NCBI GenBank assembly: GCA_024742875.1
Contig: JANSXP010000037.1
Location: 1 to 64,000, forward strand
Direction: 5' to 3'
DNA length: 64,000 bases
From: Planctomycetaceae bacterium
Lineage (GTDB): Bacteria > Planctomycetota > Planctomycetia > Planctomycetales > Planctomycetaceae
Positions 17,236 to 27,003 of the stretch are shown here, one piece after another. Numbering within the stretch: the first letter of the stretch is position 1; each line of letters starts with the position of its first letter. Under the pieces are notes generated by a model. That model saw only the letters and a list, made by a program, of their open reading frames with translations. It did not search any database and was not told where the DNA came from. The translations under genes and the position numbers were made by a program.

Positions 17236-17841
17236 TCAGCTGTTCGGGGAAAAGTCCGAAGATGATGCGACAAGGCCCACAGATTCCTGACGCAACCTGC
17301 TGAGCACACGGCACTTAGCGACGATCACTGCATTGCGTGAAATTCCCAGCTCGGACGACACCTCCTCCGGTGTGGCGCCGTCCAGAGCCACTCGACAGAA
17401 CGCCTGCCAGGTGGTGGATTCAAAGTTGGGCTCCGCCAGCGTCAGCAGCTGGCGCAGGACATACTGATCGTGTTCACGATCCCACAGGCGACTGACGGCC
17501 GTTGCCCCGTCTTCCAGTTGCAGCAGACGATCTTCGAACGGGGTGCCGGCCATCTGCGGCTGTCGGCGGCGCGCACGCCAGAAGTTCCGCAGTCGGTTCA
17601 CCAGAATGGACTTCATCCACCCGCGAAAGGCGCCCGGATGTCCGGCGTGCTCAAAACGCCCAATGTCTTTGGAAACCGCCAGCAGCACCTCCTGCACCAC
17701 GTCGTCGGCATCACTGCCGGACAGGCCGTATCGCTGCAGCCACACGCGCAGCAGCGGGGTGTACAGATCGACAAGCCGCCGCCACGGATCGGAGTCCGCG
17801 GAGCGCAGTCGATTCAGCAGACTCAGCGATGTGTCCTGCAT
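17236..17841 (-). CDS. ECF RNA polymerase sigma factor
   Basis: The 201-residue protein contains sigma region 2 (DADDVVQEVLLAVSKDIGRF, about 43-62). It also has region 2.4 basic residues (FRGWMKSILVNRLRNFWRARRR) and a region 4 helix-turn-helix (ATPEEVSSELGISRNAVIVA, about 153-172). It lies immediately upstream of the zinc-finger Ser/Thr kinase gene and probably works with it: the kinase zinc finger or phosphorylation would control the sigma factor. This architecture is typical of planctomycete ECF groups linked to kinases. Its own promoter must lie in 17842-18004; nothing certain is visible there. Confidence 0.9.
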   Translation of the reverse strand: MQDTSLSLLNRLRSADSDPWRRLVDLYTPLLRVWLQRYGLSGSDADDVVQEVLLAVSKDIGRFEHAGHPGAFRGWMKSILVNRLRNFWRARRRQPQMAGTPFEDRLLQLEDGATAVSRLWDREHDQYVLRQLLTLAEPNFESTTWQAFCRVALDGATPEEVSSELGISRNAVIVAKCRVLSRLRQESVGLVASSSDFSPNS

Positions 17842-18004
17842 GATTGTCCTGAACGCAAAAACTCACGGTCCCTGTGGCCGCCGTTCGCCAGACTCTACCG
17901 CGACCCGATCATGAAACAAGGCAGACGGTCCCTGGTGACGGCCACTCGCCAGCCCCGTCAGCCGTTCACCTCGTGAATTCGCCCGTGGTGGTGCCGCAGC
18001 GCAT

Positions 18005-18031
18005 AAAAAAAGGGAGGTCCGCAGACCTCCC
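18005..18031 (-). terminator. Intrinsic terminator of the LEPR surface protein gene
   Basis: An 8-bp stem GGGAGGTC/GACCTCCC (18012-18019 with 18024-18031) with a CGCA loop is flanked by A7 at 18005-18011. On the minus strand this is a GC hairpin followed by a T-run, 25 bases after the stop codon of the surface protein gene. It is a standard Rho-independent terminator. Confidence 0.85.
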
Positions 18032-18055
18032 CCGGATCGAGTAGACGGCCAGACG

Positions 18056-21000
18056 TTATTTTTTGCCTTTGCCCTTTCCGTTTCCGCCGCCGTTCCCATT
18101 TCCATTTGCGTTGCTGCCCGCATCGGTCAGCGTGTCTCCATCAAACAGCAGCGTCCAGTCGAATCCGGCAGACCCCGTCAGCACATCGGGGGCCGCGTCG
18201 TCGTCTCCCACCTGAGCATAGAACGCGGCCAGCTGGGCGTCTTCCAGAGGATCGGCTCCGGCGATGAGATCATCAATATCGCCGCTCCAGCGGTCCAGTG
18301 TGTCCAGCAGGCTGCGGTAGTTGCTGAGCACATCCGTCGCTCCGCTGGCATCGGCATACACGCCACCGGTCATGATGCTGTTGCCAGGACCGCCAACGAT
18401 CCGGTCCTGTCCGCCGCCGCCAATCAGAATACTGCGGCCATCGCCGCCGTTGATGTGGTCGTCGCCGTCTCCGCCCAGGACCACCGTCTGCCCGGCTCCT
18501 GCGTTAATGTGATCGTCTCCGGCTCCCCCGTCGGCAATCACCGGCAGCGTCACGCGTCCGGACACAGACAGGTGGTCGTCTCCATCGCACAGAATGACCA
18601 TCACACGATCGACGTCTGCCAGAGCGAATTCGGCCACCTCGTCCGGCAACGCGTCCCAGTGCACCTTCAGCCGACCATTGCCGGTCTGGTTGATGGAGAT
18701 GTGGTCGTCGCCAGCGGTGCCAATGATCTGCAGCACGTTTTCGCCATCGACTTCCTGAATGCCGACTCCCGAAATCACGGCCGTCTGAGAGGCGGTGCCT
18801 GTTCCCGTGTCATCGTCTGTTACGCTGACATCAATGCTGAAAACGCCACCAGTCAGATACGTGTGGGACACGGCAACGCTGCGTTCCCCGGACGTCAGAG
18901 CGACGGTGTCTGTGCTGCCGTCCCCCCAGTTAACGACGACAGTGTGAGTGTCCTGCAGTCCGGGGTCATCAAAATCCACAACGAGAACAACGGGCGAGTC
19001 GGTATCGCCTTTGTCAGACAGCGGAGCGGGATCATTCAATGACACTTCAGGAGCCACATTTTCCACGGTCAGCACCGCGCTGTCGGTGCCGCTGCCCGTG
19101 TCGTCATCCGTGACCGTCACGGCAATGCTGAAGTCGTCTGCCGGGGTTCCGGTGGGGTCGTCGTCAGCAAACAGTCGGCTGACACTGAACTCACGCGTGA
19201 CAGGATCCCAGTCGATGCCGTCGGTTGCGGCTGTTAACGCCGAACTGCCCAGCGCGAACGTGCTCGTGCCCGCAGAACCCCAGTCAACATCGAGCGTGAA
19301 TTCATCCAGCGTTCCCGGATCAGTGATCAATCCGTTCAGCGTGGCCAGGTCTCCTTCAGAAATTGTGGTGTCGGCCAAAGACACGTCCACAGTGGGCGCC
19401 ACATTGTTGACCGTGACCGAGAGCGGATTGGCCACCAGCAGACTCACTCCATCCAGTTCGAACTGGCCCGGTCCGGTGAAGGCCTGCGGAACGGCATCCA
19501 CAAAGTAGATCCGGACGTTTTGTCCGGCGAAGGCCGTCACATCAGCCGAGTGAGTTTGCCAGCCTGTATCGCCGACAGGCGTCTGCGACTGCGTCCCGGT
19601 GGAAAAACTGTAGAGACTGGCCAGCACCGCATTGGTCTGTGGATCTCTGATCTGCACATTGTAGGTGCGTGGCTCACTGGCGAAACGGCCCGGATCAAAG
19701 TTCCACTGCAGTCGGTCCTGCCATTGCAGCGTGGCTTCGCCGTTGGTTGGGATCAACACGTCCTGGTACAGCTGAAACTCGAGCGGCCCATTGCCGTCGA
19801 ATCCATTCCATGCGACCTGACTGCCGTCCTGTGGCGACGTGCGGTCCATGCCAAACCCGCCGCCCAGACCGGCTCCTGACACACGCCAGGGGCGAAATGG
19901 GGTACCCGTGGTGTTGGCCGTCCATCCGGAAAAGCTGCCGGACTCAAAACTGCCGTTCGTCAGAATTTCCGTTGTGGGCAGGGCGATGTCTGTGCCTCCA
20001 TCATCATCGCTCAGCAGGATGGAGACCTGGTACTGATCGCTGGCGGTTCCGTTTCCGGGAGAAGGGCCGTCGTCCAGGTAGGTGTGCGTGAGTGCGAAGT
20101 CCCGCTCTCCGACCGGCAGTGTGATGGTCTCGGTGGTGCCGTCTCCCCAGTCGACCGTCAGCGTGTGTTCATCCAGAAGGCCCGGATCAGTAAATGATCC
20201 GCTGAGTGTGGCGGTTTCGTTTTCGCTGATCACATCAGACAGGGCGATCTCGCTGATGACGGGCGCCACATTGTTGACGGTCACATCAAACGTCGGCAGA
20301 CCCTCCGGCTGAAAGAGTGTGAACGGCGTGTCCCCGGTGCGCGGAAAGAAACTGCCGGAGCCGGGCTGCTGCAGAAAATTGCTGAACTGGCTGCGACTGT
20401 CGACATTGGGGGTGCGGAAGTCGGTGTTGCCGCGTCCGTAAAAGCTGACAAAGTAATCCCCTTCTGCCAGATTCAACGGGCTGGTCAGATCGAATGTGAT
20501 GTCAAAGAACGGGCCAAACGGAAAACTGCTGACCGAATTGGGAACCGCCGTGTAGTCCGTCGAAGTCAGTTCCTGTGAGTAGATCAGGGCACCGGGCACT
20601 CCGGACGCATTGGCGTACACGGCAAACTGAAATCCGGCCAGCTGGGTTCCTGCCGTGATCCCCTGCTGAAAAAAGACGGACTCCAGTGTGGCTGCGGCCG
20701 TCAGCGAAAAGTCATCGTAGACTCGCCAGTTACGCAGTTCCGAAGAGAAGAGGCCACTAAACTGATTATCCTGTGCGCGACCGTTGTCGAACAGTTCAGC
20801 CGTTCTGGCCGCGTCGCCCCCGTCATCGTCCGTCAGACTCACCGACACGGTGTACTGGTCAGCCGGTGTTACCGACGGATCATCGTCGGCATAGACATGT
20901 GGTACAGCAAAAGACGTGGTGCCCGCAGCAAGCGCGACCGTCTCAACGTTGCCGTCCCCCCAGTCGATCACCAGTGAAAAGTCGTCCAGCACGCCGGGAT

Positions 21001-22138
21001 CACTCAGGCTGCCCGTCAACTCGATCGACTCTCCCTCGCTGATCTGCGTGGCGGAGACGGACAGACCGCTGACGGTAGGGGCGACATTATCCACAGTGAG
21101 AGTGGTCTGCACGATGGAACTGACTGCGCCGTCGTCGTCGGTGACCCGCAGGGCAATCGTGCGCACAGAGTCATCCAGTCCTGCCGCGGAAAACGTGGGT
21201 GCTGCTCCCGTGGCGTCAACATCGAACGTCCCTGTGAAGTCGAAGTCCCATTCGTATGAAGCGATGGTGCCATCGCTGTCCGTCGAGCCGGCTCCGGAAA
21301 GTGTCACGCTGCCGCCTTCCGGCACACTGTAGGGACCACCCGCGTCGGCCGCCGGAGGCGTATTGGGAGCCGCGGTGCCTACTGCGCGGTCCAGCACTTC
21401 CAGCCAGCCGCCATTCTGCGATCCGCGCGGCGCCGCGTCGAACCAGTCATAGGCCAGGAAGTTAATCAGCCCGGCACCTTCCGGAATCGAAACGACGGCG
21501 CTGCTGACTCGCGACGTGCCAAACTCGTACGCTGATTGCGCGGAGGAAGGCAGTGACGATGTCAGCCACATGTAGGTGCCGTTGTTGTTGGGGATACTGG
21601 CCGGTCCTCCCGCGAACGGCGTTCCCGCGGCGCCAGCGGCCAGCGTGCTCACACCGGAACTGGTCTGGATCCCTGACGTAATGTTGAAGCCAAAGATCCC
21701 GTTGATGAGAGCTTCATCTCCGTCAGCGCCGGTATCGCCGTGAATCACCAGCGTGCCACCGGAACTGACAAACGAAGAAATTACGGAGCGGGCGGCCGGT
21801 GAAAGTGCGGCAGACAAGTTGCCTCGCTCCAGTTCAGGAATCAGCAGTGTGTCCTGGCCGGCCAGTGCGGCGGAAATGCCGGCCGCTGAGGTGGCAGTGA
21901 ACGTCGAAACGGTGTGCCCCAGTGCGACCAGAGATGCCTGGACGTTGTCCGATTCTGAGAACGTGCTGCCAGCCGTGTCGACGAACGCTCCATTGTCAAA
22001 AACGGTCACAGCGGTCAGCAGCGTCCGCGGTTCCAGCGCAGAAACGGCATCCGGAAGACTTCGTCGGGATCGACGTCGTGGCTGAACACGCAAACCGTTT
22101 CGTAAAGAACTCCACCAGCGAATTTTTTGTGCAGGCAT
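18056..22138 (-). CDS. Giant LEPR-XLL surface protein with PKD-type and RTX repeats
   Basis: The 1360-residue protein starts with a basic region and the LEPRTLL motif (residues 35-41), the planctomycete-type sorting/anchor signature. A flavodoxin-like or glutamine-amidotransferase-like domain follows (about 45-240, LLIPELERG and GGTLVIHGDTG). After it come several PKD-like blocks (AGGPYSVPEGGSVTLSGAGS; repeats ending VTDDDG) alternating with DPG-x-x-D blocks, and a jelly-roll-like insert. Near the C-terminus are RTX calcium-binding nonapeptides (GGAGDDHI, GGDGDDHI, GGGGQDRI, about 1210-1265). The protein ends in a tail rich in Gly, Asn and Lys. It is presumably exported and may be adhesive or structural. 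The gene stands alone with its own terminator. Confidence 0.85.
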   Translation of the reverse strand: MPAQKIRWWSSLRNGLRVQPRRRSRRSLPDAVSALEPRTLLTAVTVFDNGAFVDTAGSTFSESDNVQASLVALGHTVSTFTATSAAGISAALAGQDTLLIPELERGNLSAALSPAARSVISSFVSSGGTLVIHGDTGADGDEALINGIFGFNITSGIQTSSGVSTLAAGAAGTPFAGGPASIPNNNGTYMWLTSSLPSSAQSAYEFGTSRVSSAVVSIPEGAGLINFLAYDWFDAAPRGSQNGGWLEVLDRAVGTAAPNTPPAADAGGPYSVPEGGSVTLSGAGSTDSDGTIASYEWDFDFTGTFDVDATGAAPTFSAAGLDDSVRTIALRVTDDDGAVSSIVQTTLTVDNVAPTVSGLSVSATQISEGESIELTGSLSDPGVLDDFSLVIDWGDGNVETVALAAGTTSFAVPHVYADDDPSVTPADQYTVSVSLTDDDGGDAARTAELFDNGRAQDNQFSGLFSSELRNWRVYDDFSLTAAATLESVFFQQGITAGTQLAGFQFAVYANASGVPGALIYSQELTSTDYTAVPNSVSSFPFGPFFDITFDLTSPLNLAEGDYFVSFYGRGNTDFRTPNVDSRSQFSNFLQQPGSGSFFPRTGDTPFTLFQPEGLPTFDVTVNNVAPVISEIALSDVISENETATLSGSFTDPGLLDEHTLTVDWGDGTTETITLPVGERDFALTHTYLDDGPSPGNGTASDQYQVSILLSDDDGGTDIALPTTEILTNGSFESGSFSGWTANTTGTPFRPWRVSGAGLGGGFGMDRTSPQDGSQVAWNGFDGNGPLEFQLYQDVLIPTNGEATLQWQDRLQWNFDPGRFASEPRTYNVQIRDPQTNAVLASLYSFSTGTQSQTPVGDTGWQTHSADVTAFAGQNVRIYFVDAVPQAFTGPGQFELDGVSLLVANPLSVTVNNVAPTVDVSLADTTISEGDLATLNGLITDPGTLDEFTLDVDWGSAGTSTFALGSSALTAATDGIDWDPVTREFSVSRLFADDDPTGTPADDFSIAVTVTDDDTGSGTDSAVLTVENVAPEVSLNDPAPLSDKGDTDSPVVLVVDFDDPGLQDTHTVVVNWGDGSTDTVALTSGERSVAVSHTYLTGGVFSIDVSVTDDDTGTGTASQTAVISGVGIQEVDGENVLQIIGTAGDDHISINQTGNGRLKVHWDALPDEVAEFALADVDRVMVILCDGDDHLSVSGRVTLPVIADGGAGDDHINAGAGQTVVLGGDGDDHINGGDGRSILIGGGGQDRIVGGPGNSIMTGGVYADASGATDVLSNYRSLLDTLDRWSGDIDDLIAGADPLEDAQLAAFYAQVGDDDAAPDVLTGSAGFDWTLLFDGDTLTDAGSNANGNGNGGGNGKGKGKK

Positions 22139-22569
22139 CGAAAGGCCCCCTCAGAAAAGTGTGAAGAAATGGTTGCCGGCGCAGCAATGCAAATAACAGA
22201 GATGAGGAAATTGTTGCGCCGTTAACTGATTTGATGTCCCCCTGTGTGGTGTGTCAAGCTGGGGTATGTGCGGTTGTGCCTACCTAGGGGTGTTCGTGTT
22301 GTCAGTGTTGGGGCTCGCGGAATACGCGGCCGCGTTTTCGCTTTGCAATATTCTCAAGCCACGGCCCGGCCACAGGCGACCATTGAACGTATTGGGACAT
22401 CCTGCCGGCAGTCGCCTGTCGCTTTGGACGAGATCGTTCGGACCGTGCTGGAACTGTGATAGAACTTGGATAAGCGTCAGGTTAAGATTTTTGGCAGGGC
22501 GAGTTCTGAGTGTGCCCATCGCTTGATGTGGTTGCATGAGTCGTTCACTTCCAGTCAGAGGTTGATGGC
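22139..22569. other. Divergent intergenic region, no gene seen
   Basis: This 431-base region separates the minus-strand surface protein gene from the plus-strand TPR gene and must carry promoters for both. It is less GC-rich just upstream of the surface protein gene (around 22170-22240). No confident operator, hairpin or small gene was found. Confidence 0.5.
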
Positions 22570-23961
22570 GTGATACAGCTGCAATCGGCACCCGCGCACA
22601 CAGTTCCAGCGCGGATGGCTTCTCCTCGAGCGGTGACCCCTCCAGCGACCGCTCCCCGATCGGCAACTCCCGGGGCACACTCACTGCGCAGAACGGCCCA
22701 CGCCGCCGCAGATTCCGCTCCCCGCGGCATCGCCCGACTGATGTTGCTGCTAGCGCTGCTGTGTGCCGGTATCGCGGTGGTGATGGTCAGCTCAACGGCG
22801 GCTGTGCCAGACTACGATAAGATCTACCGCGAAGGCTTTGCGGCTGCCGAGGCGGGGGACATGGAGAGGGTGGCCGCCAGTGTGGCGGAACTGGAGCCGA
22901 TCAAAGACTACGAGTGTCATACGGCGATGCTCAAAGGTTTTCAGGAAGCCGCCGGAGGCAATCTCAACAACGCGCTGATGAGTTTTGCCAAAGGACAGTA
23001 TCACAAAGACACCCGCGAGCAGTCCTATCTGCAGGCCGGTCTGATCTTCTATCACATGAAAGACTTCAATCAGGCCATTCATCTGCTGAAGCTGACCACC
23101 GACATCAACCCCGACAACATCATGGCCCACCGCGTGATGTCGGCCGCGTTCTATGACATTGGGGCGCTGGATCGTACGCTGGAACAGACGGCTCATGTGG
23201 CGCGACTCGCCCCGGAAGATTACCACCCGCACCTGGTGCAGGGCGACATCCTCAAGTCTTACGGTCAGTTCCAGACAGCCGTTACGTCCTATGAGCAGGC
23301 GATTACGCTGGTCTCCGCCGGATCGGCGGGCGAACTGGATGTGAAACGCGGACTGGCTGACTGCTATTTGAAACTGGGGCGGTATCCGCAGACGCTCGAA
23401 CTGCTCAGTTCGCTGGAGTCCACGCCACCTGTGGCCCTGCGGCAGGCGGAGGCCCATTTTTATCTGCGGCATTACGACGAAGCACGCGCCCTGATGCAGT
23501 CACTGGGCCCTGAACTGTCCGGCAGTGTGGAAGCGGTTGTGCTCACCGTCAGACTGCTGGAGCAGGAAATGCGTTATGACGATGCGATTCGCGTGTTGAC
23601 GGCGATCCTGCAGAGGGAACCGAACAATATCAATCTGCTCAGCTGTGCGGCGGATGTTTACGGGGCAGACGGCCAGGTGGAAAAAGCCACGCAGTACCGC
23701 GAACGCTCTGCTGAGATCGCGGAGCTGGAAGTGGAGATGTCCAAACTGAACCATGCAGCGCTCAATGACCTGCAGAACGTGGAACTGCGGCTGCAGATTG
23801 CTGCCGTGGCCGAGAAACTGGGCAACCCCAAACTGGCGGGCAACTGGATTCGAGCCGCAATGGGCATCGATCCCGAAGACGAACGTGTGCAGCACGCCTG
23901 GCAGAAGTTTCAGGCGACGTATCCGTATTTGAAGAAACCGAAAACCACAGGTCGCCCCTGA
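22570..23961 (+). CDS. Membrane-anchored TPR protein
   Basis: The 463-residue protein has a proline/alanine-rich cytosolic tail, one transmembrane helix (about residues 55-77, RLMLLLALLCAGIAVVMVSS) and then eight or more TPR-like helical pairs. Examples are AGLIFYHMKDFNQAIHLLKLTTDINPDN, LLSSLESTP and DDAIRVLTAILQREPNNINLL. TPRs bind partner proteins; the target is unknown. The GTG at 22570 or the ATG at 22615 could be the start; both keep the helix. It converges on the kinase gene 24016-26550, with 55 bases between them. Confidence 0.75.
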   Translation: MIQLQSAPAHTVPARMASPRAVTPPATAPRSATPGAHSLRRTAHAAADSAPRGIARLMLLLALLCAGIAVVMVSSTAAVPDYDKIYREGFAAAEAGDMERVAASVAELEPIKDYECHTAMLKGFQEAAGGNLNNALMSFAKGQYHKDTREQSYLQAGLIFYHMKDFNQAIHLLKLTTDINPDNIMAHRVMSAAFYDIGALDRTLEQTAHVARLAPEDYHPHLVQGDILKSYGQFQTAVTSYEQAITLVSAGSAGELDVKRGLADCYLKLGRYPQTLELLSSLESTPPVALRQAEAHFYLRHYDEARALMQSLGPELSGSVEAVVLTVRLLEQEMRYDDAIRVLTAILQREPNNINLLSCAADVYGADGQVEKATQYRERSAEIAELEVEMSKLNHAALNDLQNVELRLQIAAVAEKLGNPKLAGNWIRAAMGIDPEDERVQHAWQKFQATYPYLKKPKTTGRP

Positions 23962-24015
23962 TCAACGCCTCGAAAAGGAGTCGTGGCCGCCCGCAGTTCT
24001 GGCATGCGTCAGTTC

Positions 24016-26550
24016 CTATTGACGGGAGTGTCCCGACTCTTCCGGCCCCTCGCGAGGAGCCTCTGGATGCAGCAGGCTTGCAGACTTTTTGCCTGCATAG
24101 TCCCGCACCGGAATTTTGCCAGGGCCGTCCAGGGTGATGACGGGCATCTGTTCGCAAACGGTGAAGGCCGACCAGATGGTCGTGGCGTCATGGATTTCCA
24201 GCGTGTGCCCAACGTAGGTGTCCAACTGCCAGGGACTGTTGGCCGGAATCTGCGTCACGTAGGCTTGCTGCCCCTTAGCATTGACCCAGAAGACATGGAG
24301 TTTCTGCGCTGTCGTATTCACCAGGTTGATCGTCCGGCGTGTCCCATCCAGTCGTGAAGCTCTGAGCACCGCCATTTCGTCCCAGCGTGTCGGCCTGATG
24401 TGCAGCGTGACACGGCGCACGGGGCGGAAGGAATCTGTTTTCCAGTCCGCTCTGGCCTGCGTGTCATAGATGCGATTGCCGAAAGCAACTGGCGTCGTAT
24501 CTGTTGCCGTCTTATCGATCCATCCCTGAGTGTGCATGCCGCCCACCAACCAGCCCAGTCGAAGAATGCCGGTTTCGGTTATAAACAGGTGGCTGATGTG
24601 ATCGGTTTCCAGCTGCAGTCGGCGTTCACTGAGTTGGCGAAATGTCCCATCATCCTGAAGCGCAAACGTCCAGAGACTGCGGGGCAGCCTGCCAGGGCCT
24701 GTCTGGCTGCCGACGTTCGTCATTTCAGAGTACCCGACAACATGGAAGAGCCGACCGTCTGTGGTTGCGAATGCTTCCGTGCCCGAAGGCAGCTTGCAAT
24801 TGGGGCTGAGACAACGAGGGTTGACCAGACGATCGTCCTGACTGATCACGAATGACCACAGAGCCAGTTTGCCGTCTGCCGCAGGCAGGGTCGTCAGAAA
24901 CAGGCTTCCATCCACTGATGCCAGTCCGACGGACTGGCTGATGGTAAAGTCGTTTGCATCAGGCAGCCGAAAAAAACGCGGCTGTCGGCCATCGCTGGAC
25001 ATGAAGCACACATCATTATCGGTGTACTCGACGCACGCTGCCCAGGTGGGCTGATCGCACTCACTGACGAGAAGTTGCACTTCCAGCGTACGGTTGTTTT
25101 CCGCCAGGCAGACATCCGGCGTCCGGGCACATAGCTGACTGTCCAGGTCAATGCGGAAGCAGTCGGCGTCACGTCCTCCCACGATGCGGGCCGTGAGGCC
25201 CTTTAAGTGTCTGGTGTCTGGCAGGATTTCTCTTAAGTCAAGGCTCGTTTGACCATCGCGCACCTGCACGTGAATCTGCCGGGACGTGGCTGGAAGGAAA
25301 TTGGAGACGGGTCTGGTCAGCGCGTTCGGGGGAGTGTCTGCCGGTCGAAGGAAGGCATCCCGATTCATTGACGCGGCTGTGAAAAGGGCGATCAGCAGAC
25401 CGCAGACACCGGCAATCAGAATTGGCCGCGAAAGAATGGCGGGCCGGGTGGGGGCCAGTTCAGAATTGTAAATCTGCGCCATTCGTACGGCGACCTGATC
25501 AGCGCGGGGGCGTCGATCCGGATCGAACGCGCAGCACTCACTGATCAGTTCGGACATCCCCCGGGGAACGTCAGGTTGTATGTCGCGGGCGGGGGGGAGT
25601 TGCCAGCCGCTGGGCTGACGTTCCACGGGGGACACCCAGGCGCAATGACCTGTGCACAATTCCCATAATGTCACGCCCAGCGAATAGATGTCGCTGCGCT
25701 CGTCGGCAACCCCGCGGAGCTGTTCGGGCGCCATGTAGCGTGGCGTGCCAACGATATCACCGGTCTGCGTGACACTGTCATATGAGGCGATGTGTCGTGC
25801 CAGTCCAAAGTCGGTAACGCGTGCGCAACCGTCGTCTGAGTAGATGATGTTTGCGGGTTTGATATCACGGTGAACGATTCCCTGACGATGAGTGTACGCC
25901 AGGGCGTCGCCCAGTTGCTCACCAATGTGCGCGATAGTGGCAAAGTCCGACGCAATCAGGTTTGGGCCCTCGGGCCGATCAGCATTCGAACGTGCATGAT
26001 CCGCATCTTTCGAGCAGGCCGGTGCAGACGCAGCATACTCGGGGGAAGAATGAAGCAACTGGTCCAGACTGATGCCATTAATGAAGTCCATCACCAGATA
26101 AGGCGGTTCTGCGTCATTGTGAAACTCGCGAATATTGACGATGCCGGGATGATCCAGCTCTGCGAGCGTTCTGGCTTCGCGCTGGAATCGATCCAGCAGG
26201 GCGTCCCGCTGTGGGTTGAGGATCTTGATGGCACAAAGGCCGCCATCCGGGGCCCGCGCCGCCACGACCATTCCCATGCCGCCGCGGCCAATCAGCCGCT
26301 GCACCTGATATTGCCCGAGGAATTGCGGCAGAGCGGGGGCAACGTCCTGCTCTATTAATGCACCGGCTTCTGTGAAGGCGAGCAACTGCAGATAGTGAAT
26401 GACCGTTTCACGAGTCTCAGGCAGTTGACTGGCGAGAGAATTGATCAGGCCGGAAACGTCGGTGACCGTGCCGCGGCGAATTTGCCGGAGAAACTCTTCC
26501 TCGACCCAGGCGGGGAGTTTTTCGATGTGCTGGCTGTCAGGCGAGTCCAT
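24016..26550 (-). CDS. Ser/Thr protein kinase with C-terminal von Hippel-Lindau-like beta domain
   Basis: The 844-residue protein has a helical N-terminus and a PknB-type kinase domain (about 81-360: GRGGMGMVV, Lys109, HRD 227-229, DFG 247-249, GTPRYMAPEQ). A proline/Ser-rich insert lies before the HRD motif, and a transmembrane helix follows at about 373-394. A propeller-like middle region comes next. Close to the C-terminus (about 735-803) a block reading RRTINLVNTTAQKLHVFWVN, QQAYVTQIPAN and LDTYVGHTLEIHD follows the VHL beta-domain pattern. There it aligns with the human segment containing Tyr98, Ser111, His115 and Trp117. The His and Tyr appear retained; Ser is Thr and Trp is Leu. A longer start at 26613 is possible. 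It is divergent from the small secreted protein gene at 27004. Confidence 0.85.
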   Translation of the reverse strand: MDSPDSQHIEKLPAWVEEEFLRQIRRGTVTDVSGLINSLASQLPETRETVIHYLQLLAFTEAGALIEQDVAPALPQFLGQYQVQRLIGRGGMGMVVAARAPDGGLCAIKILNPQRDALLDRFQREARTLAELDHPGIVNIREFHNDAEPPYLVMDFINGISLDQLLHSSPEYAASAPACSKDADHARSNADRPEGPNLIASDFATIAHIGEQLGDALAYTHRQGIVHRDIKPANIIYSDDGCARVTDFGLARHIASYDSVTQTGDIVGTPRYMAPEQLRGVADERSDIYSLGVTLWELCTGHCAWVSPVERQPSGWQLPPARDIQPDVPRGMSELISECCAFDPDRRPRADQVAVRMAQIYNSELAPTRPAILSRPILIAGVCGLLIALFTAASMNRDAFLRPADTPPNALTRPVSNFLPATSRQIHVQVRDGQTSLDLREILPDTRHLKGLTARIVGGRDADCFRIDLDSQLCARTPDVCLAENNRTLEVQLLVSECDQPTWAACVEYTDNDVCFMSSDGRQPRFFRLPDANDFTISQSVGLASVDGSLFLTTLPAADGKLALWSFVISQDDRLVNPRCLSPNCKLPSGTEAFATTDGRLFHVVGYSEMTNVGSQTGPGRLPRSLWTFALQDDGTFRQLSERRLQLETDHISHLFITETGILRLGWLVGGMHTQGWIDKTATDTTPVAFGNRIYDTQARADWKTDSFRPVRRVTLHIRPTRWDEMAVLRASRLDGTRRTINLVNTTAQKLHVFWVNAKGQQAYVTQIPANSPWQLDTYVGHTLEIHDATTIWSAFTVCEQMPVITLDGPGKIPVRDYAGKKSASLLHPEAPREGPEESGHSRQ

Positions 26551-27003
26551 TACAGTGCAAATCCAGGGTCTGATGGACAGCAACGTGGTGGGCGAAATTT
26601 GCCGACCTGCCAATGGCAGGGTGCCGCGGAGGGAAGGCCGAGCAGGGGTGTGGGGGCGTAATTACAGTTGCGGGCGTGTCTTTGCGTGGACCACTGGCGG
26701 AGGCATTTTACTGCCAGTGCTTTTGAATCTGAGAGGGCGGATACCCTGACGGGACACGTTTGAGGCGAATTTTTGTGAAATACTGACAAATTTGTTCATC
26801 GAGCGTTCAATCAGTGTTCATGTGTGCAGTTTTGCGAGAAGCATGGGCGGCAGGGCCCGATGACTCCTTGCCTCGGCGTCCGATGGGCGCTGCGAGAATC
26901 CATGAAAAAAAGAGCCTGGAGTGCTGGAGTTGTTTGAACGAATTGACTCGCTCGTCCACTCCTTAGTCCGAGAGGCAATGTGCACAACCAGAAAGGATCG
27001 ACC
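26551..27003. other. Divergent intergenic region upstream of kinase and small secreted protein
   Basis: This 453-base space between divergent genes should carry both promoters. A Shine-Dalgarno-like AAAGGA at about 26992-26997 precedes the plus-strand ATG at 27004. No repeat or ncRNA was recognised. The minus-strand frame covering 26818-27411 is a shadow of the plus-strand gene. Confidence 0.4.
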
